A stretch of DNA of 64,000 bases, taken from contig CAXBML010000008.1 in assembly GCA_963976875.1 (NCBI GenBank), positions 1 through 64,000 on the forward strand, given 5' to 3'. Source of the stretch: Berkiella_A sp963976875. Its GTDB lineage: Bacteria; Pseudomonadota; Gammaproteobacteria; Berkiellales; Berkiellaceae. This document shows positions 1 through 8,741 of this stretch, piece by piece (the stretch's first letter is position 1; each line of letters starts with the position of its first letter). The notes beneath the pieces are model-generated. The model was not told the origin of the DNA. It saw only the letters and a list, made by a program, of their open reading frames with translations, and made no database searches. The position numbers and the translations under genes are program-made.

Positions 1-332
1 CGGCTCATTTCGAAGCCTTTAATTAAAAGGCGGGGTCCATCCCATTACCCATTAACTATCATTGCCAGAGAACTATCAGGACATCCATAACTATGAAACT
101 ATGAGGACACTCTTAATTAGTTCTGATAAGTTTTAAAGCTATTCCTGGTAGGTATTAAACTCGAGAAGACTATGTTTCGGATATTCAAATAACATTTACA
201 AATTTGTGAATGTTTGCCGTGTGTTAGGAGATTGCCTATAATGACTGATGCTTTGATATATGACTTAAAAAATTAAATATATTTCAGTTTACTGACAATT
301 AAAATACAAAATTAAGGCGATGAATTAGGTTT
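1..332. other. Non-coding leader upstream of putP
   Basis: No gene is supported here. Near the left edge the motif AACTATCAGGACAT (71-84) recurs as AACTATGAGGACAC (97-110), with a further partial copy of AACTATG between them. This could be the subterminal repeat of an eroded element or a binding site. The right part carries the putP promoter and a leader of about 85 nt. Confidence 0.5.
214..242 (+). promoter_or_regulatory. Sigma-70 type promoter for putP-putA
   Basis: A TTGCCG hexamer at 214-219 is followed, after exactly 17 bases, by a perfect TATAAT at 237-242. Transcription would begin near 249 and give a leader of about 84 nt before the putP ATG. It is the best match to the consensus in the upstream region. 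It has not been tested. Confidence 0.55.
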
Positions 333-1814
333 ATGGATTGGATTACAGTTAGCTCGTTTACGGTTTATTTATCTCTGGTTGTTGCGGTGGCTTTATATGC
401 ATATCGTTTAACGAAGAACCTGGGCGACTTTGTTTTAGGTGGTCGCCAGCTAGGGGGCCCTGTTGCTGCATTAAGTGCAGGTGCGTCTGATATGAGTGCT
501 TGGTTGTTGTTAGGCTTGCCAGGGGCCGTATTTACTTTAGGTTTGAATCAAATTTGGTTACCTGTAGGCCTTATTTTGGGAGCCTATGGGAGCTGGCGTT
601 ATATTGCAAGACCGCTTCGCGTATATTCAGAGTTAGCCAATGACTCACTAACCTTGCCAACATTTTTAAGTAACAGATTTTTTGATGACAGTGGCGTTAT
701 TCGTTCTATTCTTGCTGTTGTGACCTTATTCTTTTTTGCTTTTTATACTGCCTCAGGTTTAATTGGCGGAGCAATGCTTTTGCAGCGGTTCAATATTCCT
801 TACACCGAAGCGCTCTTAATTGGTACGGCTATTATCGTATCTTACACTTTCATTGGTGGTTTTTTAGCTGTGAGCTGGACAGATTTCTTTCAAGGCAGCT
901 TCATGTTTATTTGCTTATTAGTAGTGCCATTTATTGCTGTAGGTGAAATGAATGGTTGGTCGTTTACCTTTGAAACAATTCAAAATTTAAATCCAGATAA
1001 ATTTAATCCATTGCATAATTTTAATGTTTTATTATTTGTTAACCTTATAGCTTGGGGATTAGGTTATTTGGGGCAGCCACATATTTTAGTACGATTCATG
1101 GCAGTGAGAACATTAAAAGATATCGCTATTGCACGTCGAATTTGTGTAGGCTGGATGAGCCTCTCAATGTTAGGTGCGGTCATGATTGGTTTTGTGGCAA
1201 TTGCTTACTTTTATCAGCAAGATATACATCCTGAATCTATATTTATTATGTTTTCTCAATCGTTGTTCCCATCGTGGCTAGCAGGCATATTGTTTGCTGC
1301 TATTTTGTCTTCGATTATGTGTGCAATTGACTCACAGATGTTGGCCTCAAGTAGTGCTATCACTGAAGATATTTATCATAAATGGATAAACCCAAGTGCA
1401 TCTCCACAAAAGCTCATGTGGGTTGGTAGGATAGCTATTATTATGATAGCCATCGTTGCTGTATTTTTGGCTCGCGATCCAGAGAGCCGAGTGATACATT
1501 TAGTAGGGTTTGCTTGGGCGGGTTTAGGTAGCGCTTTTGGACCCGTTGTTGTCGGCTCCTTGTTTTGGCGCAGAATGACACGCAAAGGTGCAATATGGGG
1601 CGTCATATTAGGTGCGAGTACAGCATTGTTATGGCATATTGGATCAGGGCTTGGTGGTGTGTTTCAGTTATATGGCATCATCCCAGGATTTTTCTTTGCT
1701 TCTTTAGGGATATTTATTGGGAGCCTCTTAGACGTAAAACCATCACAACGTATTGTAGAACAATTTGACAGTGCTTGGGCGTTGATCAAATCTTCGGACG
1801 AAATCCAGATTTAA
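333..1814 (+). CDS. putP: Sodium/proline symporter PutP
   Basis: Imports L-proline with Na+ across the inner membrane and belongs to the sodium:solute symporter (SSF) family. The 493-aa length is close to E. coli PutP (about 502 aa), and hydrophobic segments run throughout, as expected for the 13-helix fold. The signature around residues 47-65 (SAGASDMSAWLLLGLPG) is almost identical to the PutP segment holding the Na+-binding Asp, here D53. The later SSIMCAIDSQ and SSSAITEDIY segments match the conserved helix-9 region. The ribosome site is weak (TTAGG just upstream), but an earlier ATG at 320 hits a stop at once. putA starts 14 nt after the putP stop, so uptake and catabolism form one operon. 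Confidence 0.95.
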   Translation: MDWITVSSFTVYLSLVVAVALYAYRLTKNLGDFVLGGRQLGGPVAALSAGASDMSAWLLLGLPGAVFTLGLNQIWLPVGLILGAYGSWRYIARPLRVYSELANDSLTLPTFLSNRFFDDSGVIRSILAVVTLFFFAFYTASGLIGGAMLLQRFNIPYTEALLIGTAIIVSYTFIGGFLAVSWTDFFQGSFMFICLLVVPFIAVGEMNGWSFTFETIQNLNPDKFNPLHNFNVLLFVNLIAWGLGYLGQPHILVRFMAVRTLKDIAIARRICVGWMSLSMLGAVMIGFVAIAYFYQQDIHPESIFIMFSQSLFPSWLAGILFAAILSSIMCAIDSQMLASSSAITEDIYHKWINPSASPQKLMWVGRIAIIMIAIVAVFLARDPESRVIHLVGFAWAGLGSAFGPVVVGSLFWRRMTRKGAIWGVILGASTALLWHIGSGLGGVFQLYGIIPGFFFASLGIFIGSLLDVKPSQRIVEQFDSAWALIKSSDEIQI

Positions 1815-1828
1815 TAAAGGCGAAAATA

Positions 1829-4800
1829 ATGAATATTGAATTTGAAGCATTGGCACATAACCAGAATTATAACGTCCTTGCTCAAACCTACAGGCAAGAT
1901 GAAGAAGCTTTTGTTAAGCAACTGATGGCAAGTAATTCTATTGCTGCGGAGGCGCAAAAACAAATTCAAGATAATGCTCAGAAATTAATGCAATCCTTGC
2001 GGGATCAACGTACACAAACCGGCGGGATAGATGCTTTTATGTTTCAATATGATCTTTCCAGTGAAGAAGGGATTGCACTGATGTGCATGGCAGAAGCTTT
2101 ATTGCGTATACCCGACAAAGGGAATATTGACAAACTCATTCGTGATAAGTTAGTTGCGGCTGATTGGAAAGCACATTTAGGCAAAAGTCATTCTTTATTT
2201 GTTAATGCTGCAACATGGGCTTTAATGTTGACTGGTAAAATTGTGGACCATTCTGGAGACAGCTATAAAAAGCATAGCCGTGGCTTAAGTAGTGCTTTAA
2301 TGAAGCTCACCGCCAAAGGGGGGGAACCTATTATTCGCCAAGCGGTTAGCCATGCGATGAAAATTTTAGGTAAACAGTTTGTCATGGGTCGGACCATGAA
2401 AGAAGCATTGAAACGCGCCAAAGAAAAAGAAAAAATGGGCTATACCTATTCTTATGACATGCTAGGTGAGGCCGCTTATACTGATGCAGATGCGCAAAAA
2501 TATTTAGAGGCATATAGCAAAGCGATTGAAGCAATAGGACTTAATAATAATCATAAAGATTATGTGCAGGGTGCGGGCATTTCGATTAAATTATCTGCTT
2601 TGCATCCACGCTATGAGCTCATGAAAAAAGGTAGGCTGGATACGGAACTATTTGAACGGGTTAAAATTTTAATTGAATTAGCGAAAAAACATAATATTGG
2701 TTTAACGATTGATGCTGAAGAGGCTGATAAATTAGTTCTCTCGTTAGAAGTGCTGGAACAAATATTAAGTTCAGGTATTGCAAAAGGGTGGGATGGTTTA
2801 GGCTTAGCAGTGCAAGCTTACCAAAAGCGTGCTTTGGCAACGATTGATTGCTTAAAAAATTTCAGCAAACAATATCAGCAAAAACTTAGTATACGTTTGG
2901 TCAAAGGCGCATATTGGGATACTGAAATTAAACTCGCCCAGGAACAAGGGCTAAGTGATTATCCTGTATTTACCCGAAAAGCCAGTACAGATTTAAACTA
3001 CATTGCGTGTGCACAAAAGCTTTGTGAATATAAAGAACATTTTTATTTACAGTTTGCGACGCATAATGCCTTAAGTTTTTGCACCATTCAGCATTTATGC
3101 CAGACACATCAAGTGACTGAATATGAGTTTCAATGTTTACATGGTATGGGCGATGCTATGTACAACACAATGGTGCAATCAGGAACAGCTTGCAGGATTT
3201 ATGCCCCAGTAGGTAGCCATGAAGATTTGCTACCCTACTTAGTACGTCGTCTGTTAGAAAATGGCGCTAATACATCTTTTGTTAATCGTATTGCAAACGA
3301 TAATATGCCTCTAGAACGTATGACTCAAAGTCCATTGGAAAAATTATCAGGTTTCCCAAGTCTGCGGCATACTAAAATTCCTTTGCCTAAAGATCTATTC
3401 GGTGCACAGCGTTTGAACTCTAAAGGGATTGATTTGTCGCACCCTAATGTCTTTATGCCTGTTTTACAGCAGATTAGTAAATTTTCGCAAAGCTATGCCT
3501 CCAAGCCTACGATTCAGCTACAAATTACGCCAGAAAGTATTAAGCAGTACTCACCTGTGAACAGCGCTCAATGTTTGGGCGAAAGAATAGATGCGAATGA
3601 AGCAGAAATTGTGAAAGCCATAGAGGTTGCCGATAAAGCATTTGACACCTGGTGTTTTGAGTCGGGTGAGCATCGGGCGGCCTTACTAAAAAAAGCGGCT
3701 GATTTGCTAGAGTCACAAAAAATAGAGCTATACCGCTTATTGATGCTAGAAGGTGGCAAAATCCTTGAAGATGCTGTGGGCGAATTAAGAGAAGCGATTG
3801 ATTTTTGTCGATATTATGCGGTTGAAGGGCTCAAAAATAGCCAAGATAAAATTTTAACCGGCCCAACAGGTGAAGAAAATAAAATAGGCTTGCATGGTCG
3901 TGGTGTGATTGCCTGCATTAGTCCATGGAATTTTCCCTTGGCGATATTTCTAGGACAAGTAACAGCGGCATTGGCGAGTGGAAACACGGTCATTGCAAAG
4001 CCTGCATCACAAACAACTTTAATTGCTCAACGTGCTATTGATATTCTACACGATGCAGGTTTTCCAAAAGAAGTGGTTCAGTTATTACCTGCGAAAGGGA
4101 GTTTAGTTGGAAGGCATTTATTAACGGATCCACGCATCAAGGCTGTGCTATTTACAGGCTCCACAGAAACGGCCTGCCAAATTAACCAAATTTTGGCTAG
4201 TCGTGATGGGGCTATTGTACCCTTGATTGCTGAAACCGGTGGACAAAATGCGATGATAGTAGATTCTTCTGCTTTGCCGGAACAAGTCGTGGACGATGTC
4301 ATTATTTCAAGTTTTAAAAGTGCGGGGCAACGTTGCTCTGCTTTGAGAATTTTGTTTTTACAAGATGAGGTTGCCGATAAAATTATCACCATGTTGAAAG
4401 GCGCAATGGCTGAGCTTGAAATAGGTGACCCCCTACGTTTTGCCACAGATATTGGTCCTGTGATTGATGCTGCTGCGAAAGATGAATTGTCTACTCATAT
4501 AGCTCGAATGGATAAAGAGGCTAAAAAGATATTCCAAGTTTCTTTATCTGAGAATATAAATAAAGGCCATTTTTTTGGGCCTTGTGCATATGAGATAGAT
4601 AATATACAAATCTTAAAAGAGGAAGTTTTTGGTCCAGTTCTGCATGTCATTCGATTTAAAGGCAATAAATTAGATCAAGTTATAGACGATATTAACAACA
4701 CGGGTTACGGCTTGACTTTGGGTATTCATAGCCGCATTGATGAAACCATCGATTATATTATTCAGCGCGCTCGATGTGGGAATATTTATGTCAATCGTAA

Positions 4801-4981
4801 TATGATTGGTGCTGTCGTTGGGGTGCAGCCTTTCGGTGGTGAAGGTCTTTCGGGCACTGGCCCAAAAGCCGGCGGCCCGAATTACTTATTGCGCTTAAGC
4901 ACAGAACGCACTGTCTCAATTAATACAACCGCTTCTGGTGGTAATGCGACATTGATGTCTATTGCCGAAGTGGTAGTATAG
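1829..4981 (+). CDS. putA: Bifunctional proline dehydrogenase / P5C dehydrogenase PutA
   Basis: Oxidises proline to glutamate in two steps: FAD-dependent proline dehydrogenase (about residues 60-480) and NAD-dependent pyrroline-5-carboxylate dehydrogenase (about 540-1040). Visible signatures are the MLGEAAYTDADA and RLVKGAYWDTE segments of the barrel, the aldehyde dehydrogenase Glu802 (AETGGQNA) and the catalytic Cys836 (SAGQRCSALR). The C-terminus carries the TTASGGNATLMS tail usual in PutA. The start is the ATG at 1829, preceded by AAAGG; the frame is open further upstream but there lies inside putP. At 1050 aa it lacks the N-terminal ribbon-helix-helix DNA-binding domain of E. coli PutA (1320 aa). 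It is therefore probably a membrane-associated enzyme and not a repressor of its own operon. Confidence 0.96.
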   Translation: MNIEFEALAHNQNYNVLAQTYRQDEEAFVKQLMASNSIAAEAQKQIQDNAQKLMQSLRDQRTQTGGIDAFMFQYDLSSEEGIALMCMAEALLRIPDKGNIDKLIRDKLVAADWKAHLGKSHSLFVNAATWALMLTGKIVDHSGDSYKKHSRGLSSALMKLTAKGGEPIIRQAVSHAMKILGKQFVMGRTMKEALKRAKEKEKMGYTYSYDMLGEAAYTDADAQKYLEAYSKAIEAIGLNNNHKDYVQGAGISIKLSALHPRYELMKKGRLDTELFERVKILIELAKKHNIGLTIDAEEADKLVLSLEVLEQILSSGIAKGWDGLGLAVQAYQKRALATIDCLKNFSKQYQQKLSIRLVKGAYWDTEIKLAQEQGLSDYPVFTRKASTDLNYIACAQKLCEYKEHFYLQFATHNALSFCTIQHLCQTHQVTEYEFQCLHGMGDAMYNTMVQSGTACRIYAPVGSHEDLLPYLVRRLLENGANTSFVNRIANDNMPLERMTQSPLEKLSGFPSLRHTKIPLPKDLFGAQRLNSKGIDLSHPNVFMPVLQQISKFSQSYASKPTIQLQITPESIKQYSPVNSAQCLGERIDANEAEIVKAIEVADKAFDTWCFESGEHRAALLKKAADLLESQKIELYRLLMLEGGKILEDAVGELREAIDFCRYYAVEGLKNSQDKILTGPTGEENKIGLHGRGVIACISPWNFPLAIFLGQVTAALASGNTVIAKPASQTTLIAQRAIDILHDAGFPKEVVQLLPAKGSLVGRHLLTDPRIKAVLFTGSTETACQINQILASRDGAIVPLIAETGGQNAMIVDSSALPEQVVDDVIISSFKSAGQRCSALRILFLQDEVADKIITMLKGAMAELEIGDPLRFATDIGPVIDAAAKDELSTHIARMDKEAKKIFQVSLSENINKGHFFGPCAYEIDNIQILKEEVFGPVLHVIRFKGNKLDQVIDDINNTGYGLTLGIHSRIDETIDYIIQRARCGNIYVNRNMIGAVVGVQPFGGEGLSGTGPKAGGPNYLLRLSTERTVSINTTASGGNATLMSIAEVVV

Positions 4982-4984
4982 TTT

Positions 4985-5299
4985 TTAACTAGCTAAGTTT
5001 ATTTGGATCATATTGTTTTTGATTCGTGTTTCAAAAGTATTTAGTTTTTCAAAAGCGGGTGGGCTTAAGGCATCACCCGTTTTAATGCAAAATTGTGCGC
5101 CATGGAATGGGCAGGTAATTTGAGTTCCTTCCACATAACCATCACTTAAGGGTAGTCCTTGGTGGGTGCAACAATCTTCAATGGCAAAGAGCTGATTATC
5201 TATATTGAAAATGGCAATGGCCTTCCCGTCGGCGACCATAACATGATGCTCTCCTAAGCGGAGTTCTTGTTCTAAAACAGCGTCAATCCAGTTTTGCAT
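4985..5299 (-). CDS. Rieske [2Fe-2S] ferredoxin-like protein
   Basis: A 104-aa stand-alone Rieske domain of the NirD/HcaC type, soluble and without a signal peptide. The cluster ligands are plain: CTH at 44-46 and CPFH at 63-66, the C-x-H and C-x2-H pattern. Such proteins pass electrons to oxygenases or reductases, but no oxygenase or nitrite reductase gene lies next to it, so its partner is unknown. It converges on putA with only 3 nt between the stop codons. Confidence 0.9.
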   Translation of the reverse strand: MQNWIDAVLEQELRLGEHHVMVADGKAIAIFNIDNQLFAIEDCCTHQGLPLSDGYVEGTQITCPFHGAQFCIKTGDALSPPAFEKLNTFETRIKNNMIQINLAS

Positions 5300-5433
5300 A
5301 GTTTGTCTTATTATATATTAATGGCTAAAAATAGTATTTTACTTTGATTGGGGAGCCAGCTCAATAATGAGACTATTGTGAAAAAAAGGTATAATCTAAA
5401 ACCAATCAATATATTCTGAGTTATTATTAAGCT

Positions 5434-6411
5434 ATGAGTAAAACTAAACCATCAGTTACTATTATATTTTGCCTATTATGTTGTATGATATTGTCTTCAA
5501 CATCCATATATGCAGAGGAACGAGTTTTGGCTTTACCAGGCACGATTGTATACGATGAGCCGGAAGGATTAAAAGTTCCCCGAAATTTTAGGTTAATGTC
5601 TTCTCCATATAAATCATTAAATGAAGCGACACCGACAAGATCAGGTTTAGATAAACTAAAGTTATCTGCTAGTGCGCAGTTTTCAGAAGAAACATTAAAA
5701 GCTGTGTTACCAAAAATGCAAGGCGAAGTTTGGGTCTTAGACTTAAGACGTGAATCACATGGCTTTGAAGATGGGTTACCGATCAGTTGGTATGCCATTC
5801 AAAACCAATCAAATAAAGATTTAACGACTGAAGAAATTCTAAAAAAAGAATTAATCTTGCTGAAAAATTTTAAACAAGAAAAAAATCCAACTGTCCATAG
5901 AGTTACAAAAAAAATTGAAGGAGCCATTGTACACTCCGATCCTATTTCGGTGAAAACTCAGCGTGTTGAATCGGAACAACAACTTAGTGTTAGGCTAAAT
6001 CTGAACTATAAGCGTTTACCTGTTGCCGATCATCATAGGCCGACTGATGAACAGGTAGATGAATTTATGCACTTTTATCAAAGCTTACCGGAGAATGCTT
6101 GGATCCACATGCATTGTCGTGGTGGTAAAGGGCGCACAACGACTTTCTTGATGTTGGTTGATATGATGAACAATGCCAAAACAGTTTCTTTAGAAGAAAT
6201 AGCGGCTCGTCATATTTTATTGGGCGGTTCTGATTTATTAAATTTATCTGATGAGCCTGAAAAACAATGGAAACATGACTCTGCGCGCTTGCGTAAATCG
6301 TTTGTCGAGTTATTTAATCATTATGCCAAATCCGATGACTTTCCTAAACTGTCTTGGACTGAGTGGCTAAAGCAGCAAACCAAAATTATAGATTTTGATG
6401 CGCCTCAATAA
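5434..6411 (+). CDS. Exported PTP-like phytase / inositol polyphosphatase
   Basis: A cysteine phosphatase of the protein-tyrosine-phosphatase-like phytase family, which removes phosphates from myo-inositol hexakisphosphate or related inositol phosphates. The active-site loop HCRGGKGRTT lies at residues 227-236, with nucleophile Cys228 and Arg234. The upstream WVLDLRRESHGF segment supplies the general-acid Asp region typical of this family. A signal peptide (about residues 1-28, ending SIYA before EE) sends it to the periplasm or outside. The 325-aa length fits single-domain members such as PhyAsr. A TATAAT lies at 5390-5395, but no good -35 hexamer is placed with it. In a host-associated bacterium the substrate could be host inositol phosphates or phosphoinositides; that is inference. 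Confidence 0.85.
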   Translation: MSKTKPSVTIIFCLLCCMILSSTSIYAEERVLALPGTIVYDEPEGLKVPRNFRLMSSPYKSLNEATPTRSGLDKLKLSASAQFSEETLKAVLPKMQGEVWVLDLRRESHGFEDGLPISWYAIQNQSNKDLTTEEILKKELILLKNFKQEKNPTVHRVTKKIEGAIVHSDPISVKTQRVESEQQLSVRLNLNYKRLPVADHHRPTDEQVDEFMHFYQSLPENAWIHMHCRGGKGRTTTFLMLVDMMNNAKTVSLEEIAARHILLGGSDLLNLSDEPEKQWKHDSARLRKSFVELFNHYAKSDDFPKLSWTEWLKQQTKIIDFDAPQ

Positions 6412-6544
6412 CGAATAACATCCTATGTATAAGAGATATTATGAGTCTCAGTTTTAGGCTGCAAGGTTGAGCTGCGGCAAACCATAGTTTTCTTTCAGAC
6501 TTCTCAAATAACCTCACTTGAGTCAACTGCTTTGGTTCTTAATG

Positions 6545-6800
6545 CACCTTTTTAATTAAGGAACAAACCTTAAATATTCTAGTGTCAAATTTTTTTGTTG
6601 TAATTACAATCGATGAAATATTTATCCAGTATTTTTGTTTTATCTGCACAACTATCTTCGAAGCATCTACTAAAAATAGCAATTAAATAGCATTACTTTT
6701 CAAAAAAAAAACGTATTCTCCTGGTCAGTTTGAATATGGAGCAATAACTCTTTATTTTCCCCTTCGATCAGCTTTAGTTTGAGTTCACTCGGGGGGCTGC
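6545..6800 (-). mobile_element. Decayed transposase remnant (integrase-type IS), copy 1
   Basis: On the minus strand this stretch can be read as fragments such as ILDKYF and DCNYNKK, interrupted by stops. They match the N-terminal helix-turn-helix of integrase-type transposases (KILDEF...TGYxRKYA pattern). The same block recurs, better preserved, near 62650-62930. Shared words include TGTTGTAATTACAA, AAAATAGCAATTAA and TTTATTTTCC, in the same order and at similar spacing. No open frame survives. The 6412-6898 gap holds nothing else I can support. Confidence 0.6.
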
Positions 6801-6898
6801 ACGCTTATTAAAATTGAACTTAAAGCTAAAAATTTATTCTAAGCTTATACAGAGCGGGATAAATGAATTTATTTTTATATTTTTAAAGTGTGATCGTC

Positions 6899-8665
6899 AT
6901 GAGTATACCTGGAATAAAAAAATCAGAATTTTTACAAACATTTCCACCAGATGAATTTTGGCGATTTTTTGTGGATGGTGTTAGGCAAAGTAAGGGTTGG
7001 AAGGTTTTTGAAAATAATGAGCCAGGGTATTTGCAGGGTATGTATACAGCTTTTCTTGAGGAAATGACCCGCAGTGAACCATTGTCTGTTGATGTGTTAT
7101 TGAGAGTGCATGCAAATTCAGTCACGGGCGTAAAAGAAACCAATTATGAAGATAACCTAGAAAAGGCAAAACATTTTAGGCCTGCCTCGGAACAAGTTGG
7201 TTTTGATTTGAGCTTAGGTAGTAATTTGTCAAAAAAAGGGTATGAAGAAATACAGTCTGAATCAGCAAAACATGGTAATTACAGTACCATTAATGGGCAA
7301 AAAATATTAAATTCAGGTCATACAATCGATTTGTTTAAACTGGCGTGTACAGCAAAAGATCCTCAGAATGAAGCTACTAAGATATTAGAAAATTATCATC
7401 GAGCTATGCAGCAGTCCGGAGTCGACCAAGAATCAAAAGTAAAAGCAATCATAGAAATGGTCGTAAATCTTGAAAGATTACACCCTTTTAATGATGCAAA
7501 TTGTAGAACATTTTGTATGGTGGTTTTGTATCGTGAACTTTTAAATAACAATATTATGCCACCCATAATGGATAATCCTAACCAGTTTGATGGCTTCAGT
7601 ATGGAAGAGCTTTCTCTTAAAGTGATGGAGGGGAGTCGAAGAGCTCAGGAGCTAATTTTGCATGGGGAAATTGAAACACAATTTAGAACAGGGGTATTAC
7701 AAATAGGAGATAGTTTGTATTTACCTGCTGAAGTTTCTAATTTAAGAGATTTAGCGCATATTGAAGTGATTGATTATCAGGGAAAACCGAAAGAGACGAT
7801 CGGTGAACATGAAGATAAGCTGGTACAACAAATGATTGTCTTTGAAGCAATAAACAATGTCGGTATGGATAAAATATTTGGAGAAAATACAAAAGCGCAT
7901 GCAAAATGGATTACACAACACATAGTCTTAAGAGATGATTTGGCCGATCGTTTGAAAAATAATATGGGGCTGGCCAGGCAAGATTTTATTCAAATGATTG
8001 ATTCTGGTTGTACAAGTCAAGTAAATACATTATTTCAGACCGAAGCTTTAAATGCTAATAGCCGTCATAATATGACAACAAATTACCCTAGCTGTATAAT
8101 TGAGGGATTGAATCGTGCTAAAAAAATGGGGCGAACAGAGATATTCTCAAATATTCAAAAAATAGTTTTAGATGATTTGGTTTTTCATTGTAAAGCTAAA
8201 AATAGCCTAGTTATGAAAGATATCTTAAAGCAAATCTATCGGCAAGATCCAGAGTATGGTACAAACATCCTAATATCCCTATCCGTGAACCCTGACATAA
8301 AAGGCGCGTTACCGCCTGAGCTTATGAGTGCAGCAACAATCTTGCAGGCGCATAAACAACATAAAAAATGGCTAGAACAGAAAATTGAAAGTATTGGAGA
8401 AGAGACTTGGAGCCCTATGTCAATTTTTAAAAGGTCATCTTCTCCTAAAGAACAATATACTCAAGCGTTACAACAATCAGCTACGATTAGTCAGCAGGTG
8501 ATACAAGCTGTGATGAATGGAGATAACAGACAGCTCAATCAAGTAACAGCCCAGGTTGATCATCAAATGAAACGTAGCACCAGCCGTGAAGATTTTGCAA
8601 CACATTATTTAGAGGCACGCGAGATGATTTCCTCTCGTGCTTCTGTTGGCATTAGAGTAAAATAA
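6899..8665 (+). CDS. Fic-domain protein (first of a tandem pair)
   Basis: A 588-aa protein with a Fic fold in its first ~270 residues. The active-site loop is HPFNDANCR, with catalytic His195. The usual Gly after the acidic residue is replaced by Ala. Fic enzymes transfer AMP or other phosphate-containing groups from nucleotide donors onto proteins. The region after the Fic core (PPIMDNPNQFDGFS and onward) is mostly helical and not recognised. I prefer the ATG at 6899 over an in-frame GTG at 6890; neither has a strong ribosome site. No signal peptide or membrane segment is seen. It shares its whole N-terminal plan with the next gene, so the two arose by duplication. An eroded transposase lies directly upstream. 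A Dot/Icm effector role is plausible but is inference. Confidence 0.82.
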   Translation: MSIPGIKKSEFLQTFPPDEFWRFFVDGVRQSKGWKVFENNEPGYLQGMYTAFLEEMTRSEPLSVDVLLRVHANSVTGVKETNYEDNLEKAKHFRPASEQVGFDLSLGSNLSKKGYEEIQSESAKHGNYSTINGQKILNSGHTIDLFKLACTAKDPQNEATKILENYHRAMQQSGVDQESKVKAIIEMVVNLERLHPFNDANCRTFCMVVLYRELLNNNIMPPIMDNPNQFDGFSMEELSLKVMEGSRRAQELILHGEIETQFRTGVLQIGDSLYLPAEVSNLRDLAHIEVIDYQGKPKETIGEHEDKLVQQMIVFEAINNVGMDKIFGENTKAHAKWITQHIVLRDDLADRLKNNMGLARQDFIQMIDSGCTSQVNTLFQTEALNANSRHNMTTNYPSCIIEGLNRAKKMGRTEIFSNIQKIVLDDLVFHCKAKNSLVMKDILKQIYRQDPEYGTNILISLSVNPDIKGALPPELMSAATILQAHKQHKKWLEQKIESIGEETWSPMSIFKRSSSPKEQYTQALQQSATISQQVIQAVMNGDNRQLNQVTAQVDHQMKRSTSREDFATHYLEAREMISSRASVGIRVK

Positions 8666-8741
8666 GTAATAGACCAGTTGTCATATTTGACCTATCACCG
8701 GGAACGAATTCTATAGATTTGAATCCGTCTTTATTTGTATA

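Noticed and set aside
1052..1234. Short open frame inside putP
   Set aside because: It overlaps a well-supported conserved gene in another frame, with no ribosome site or protein features of its own.
5390..5395. TATAAT upstream of the phytase gene as a promoter
   Set aside because: The -10 is perfect, but no -35 hexamer or TG extension is correctly spaced, so I did not list it as a promoter.
6785..6898. PmrA-like direct repeat (CTTAAA-type) upstream of the first Fic gene
   Set aside because: Only loose matches in very AT-rich DNA; the spacing does not fit the known Legionella or Coxiella box.
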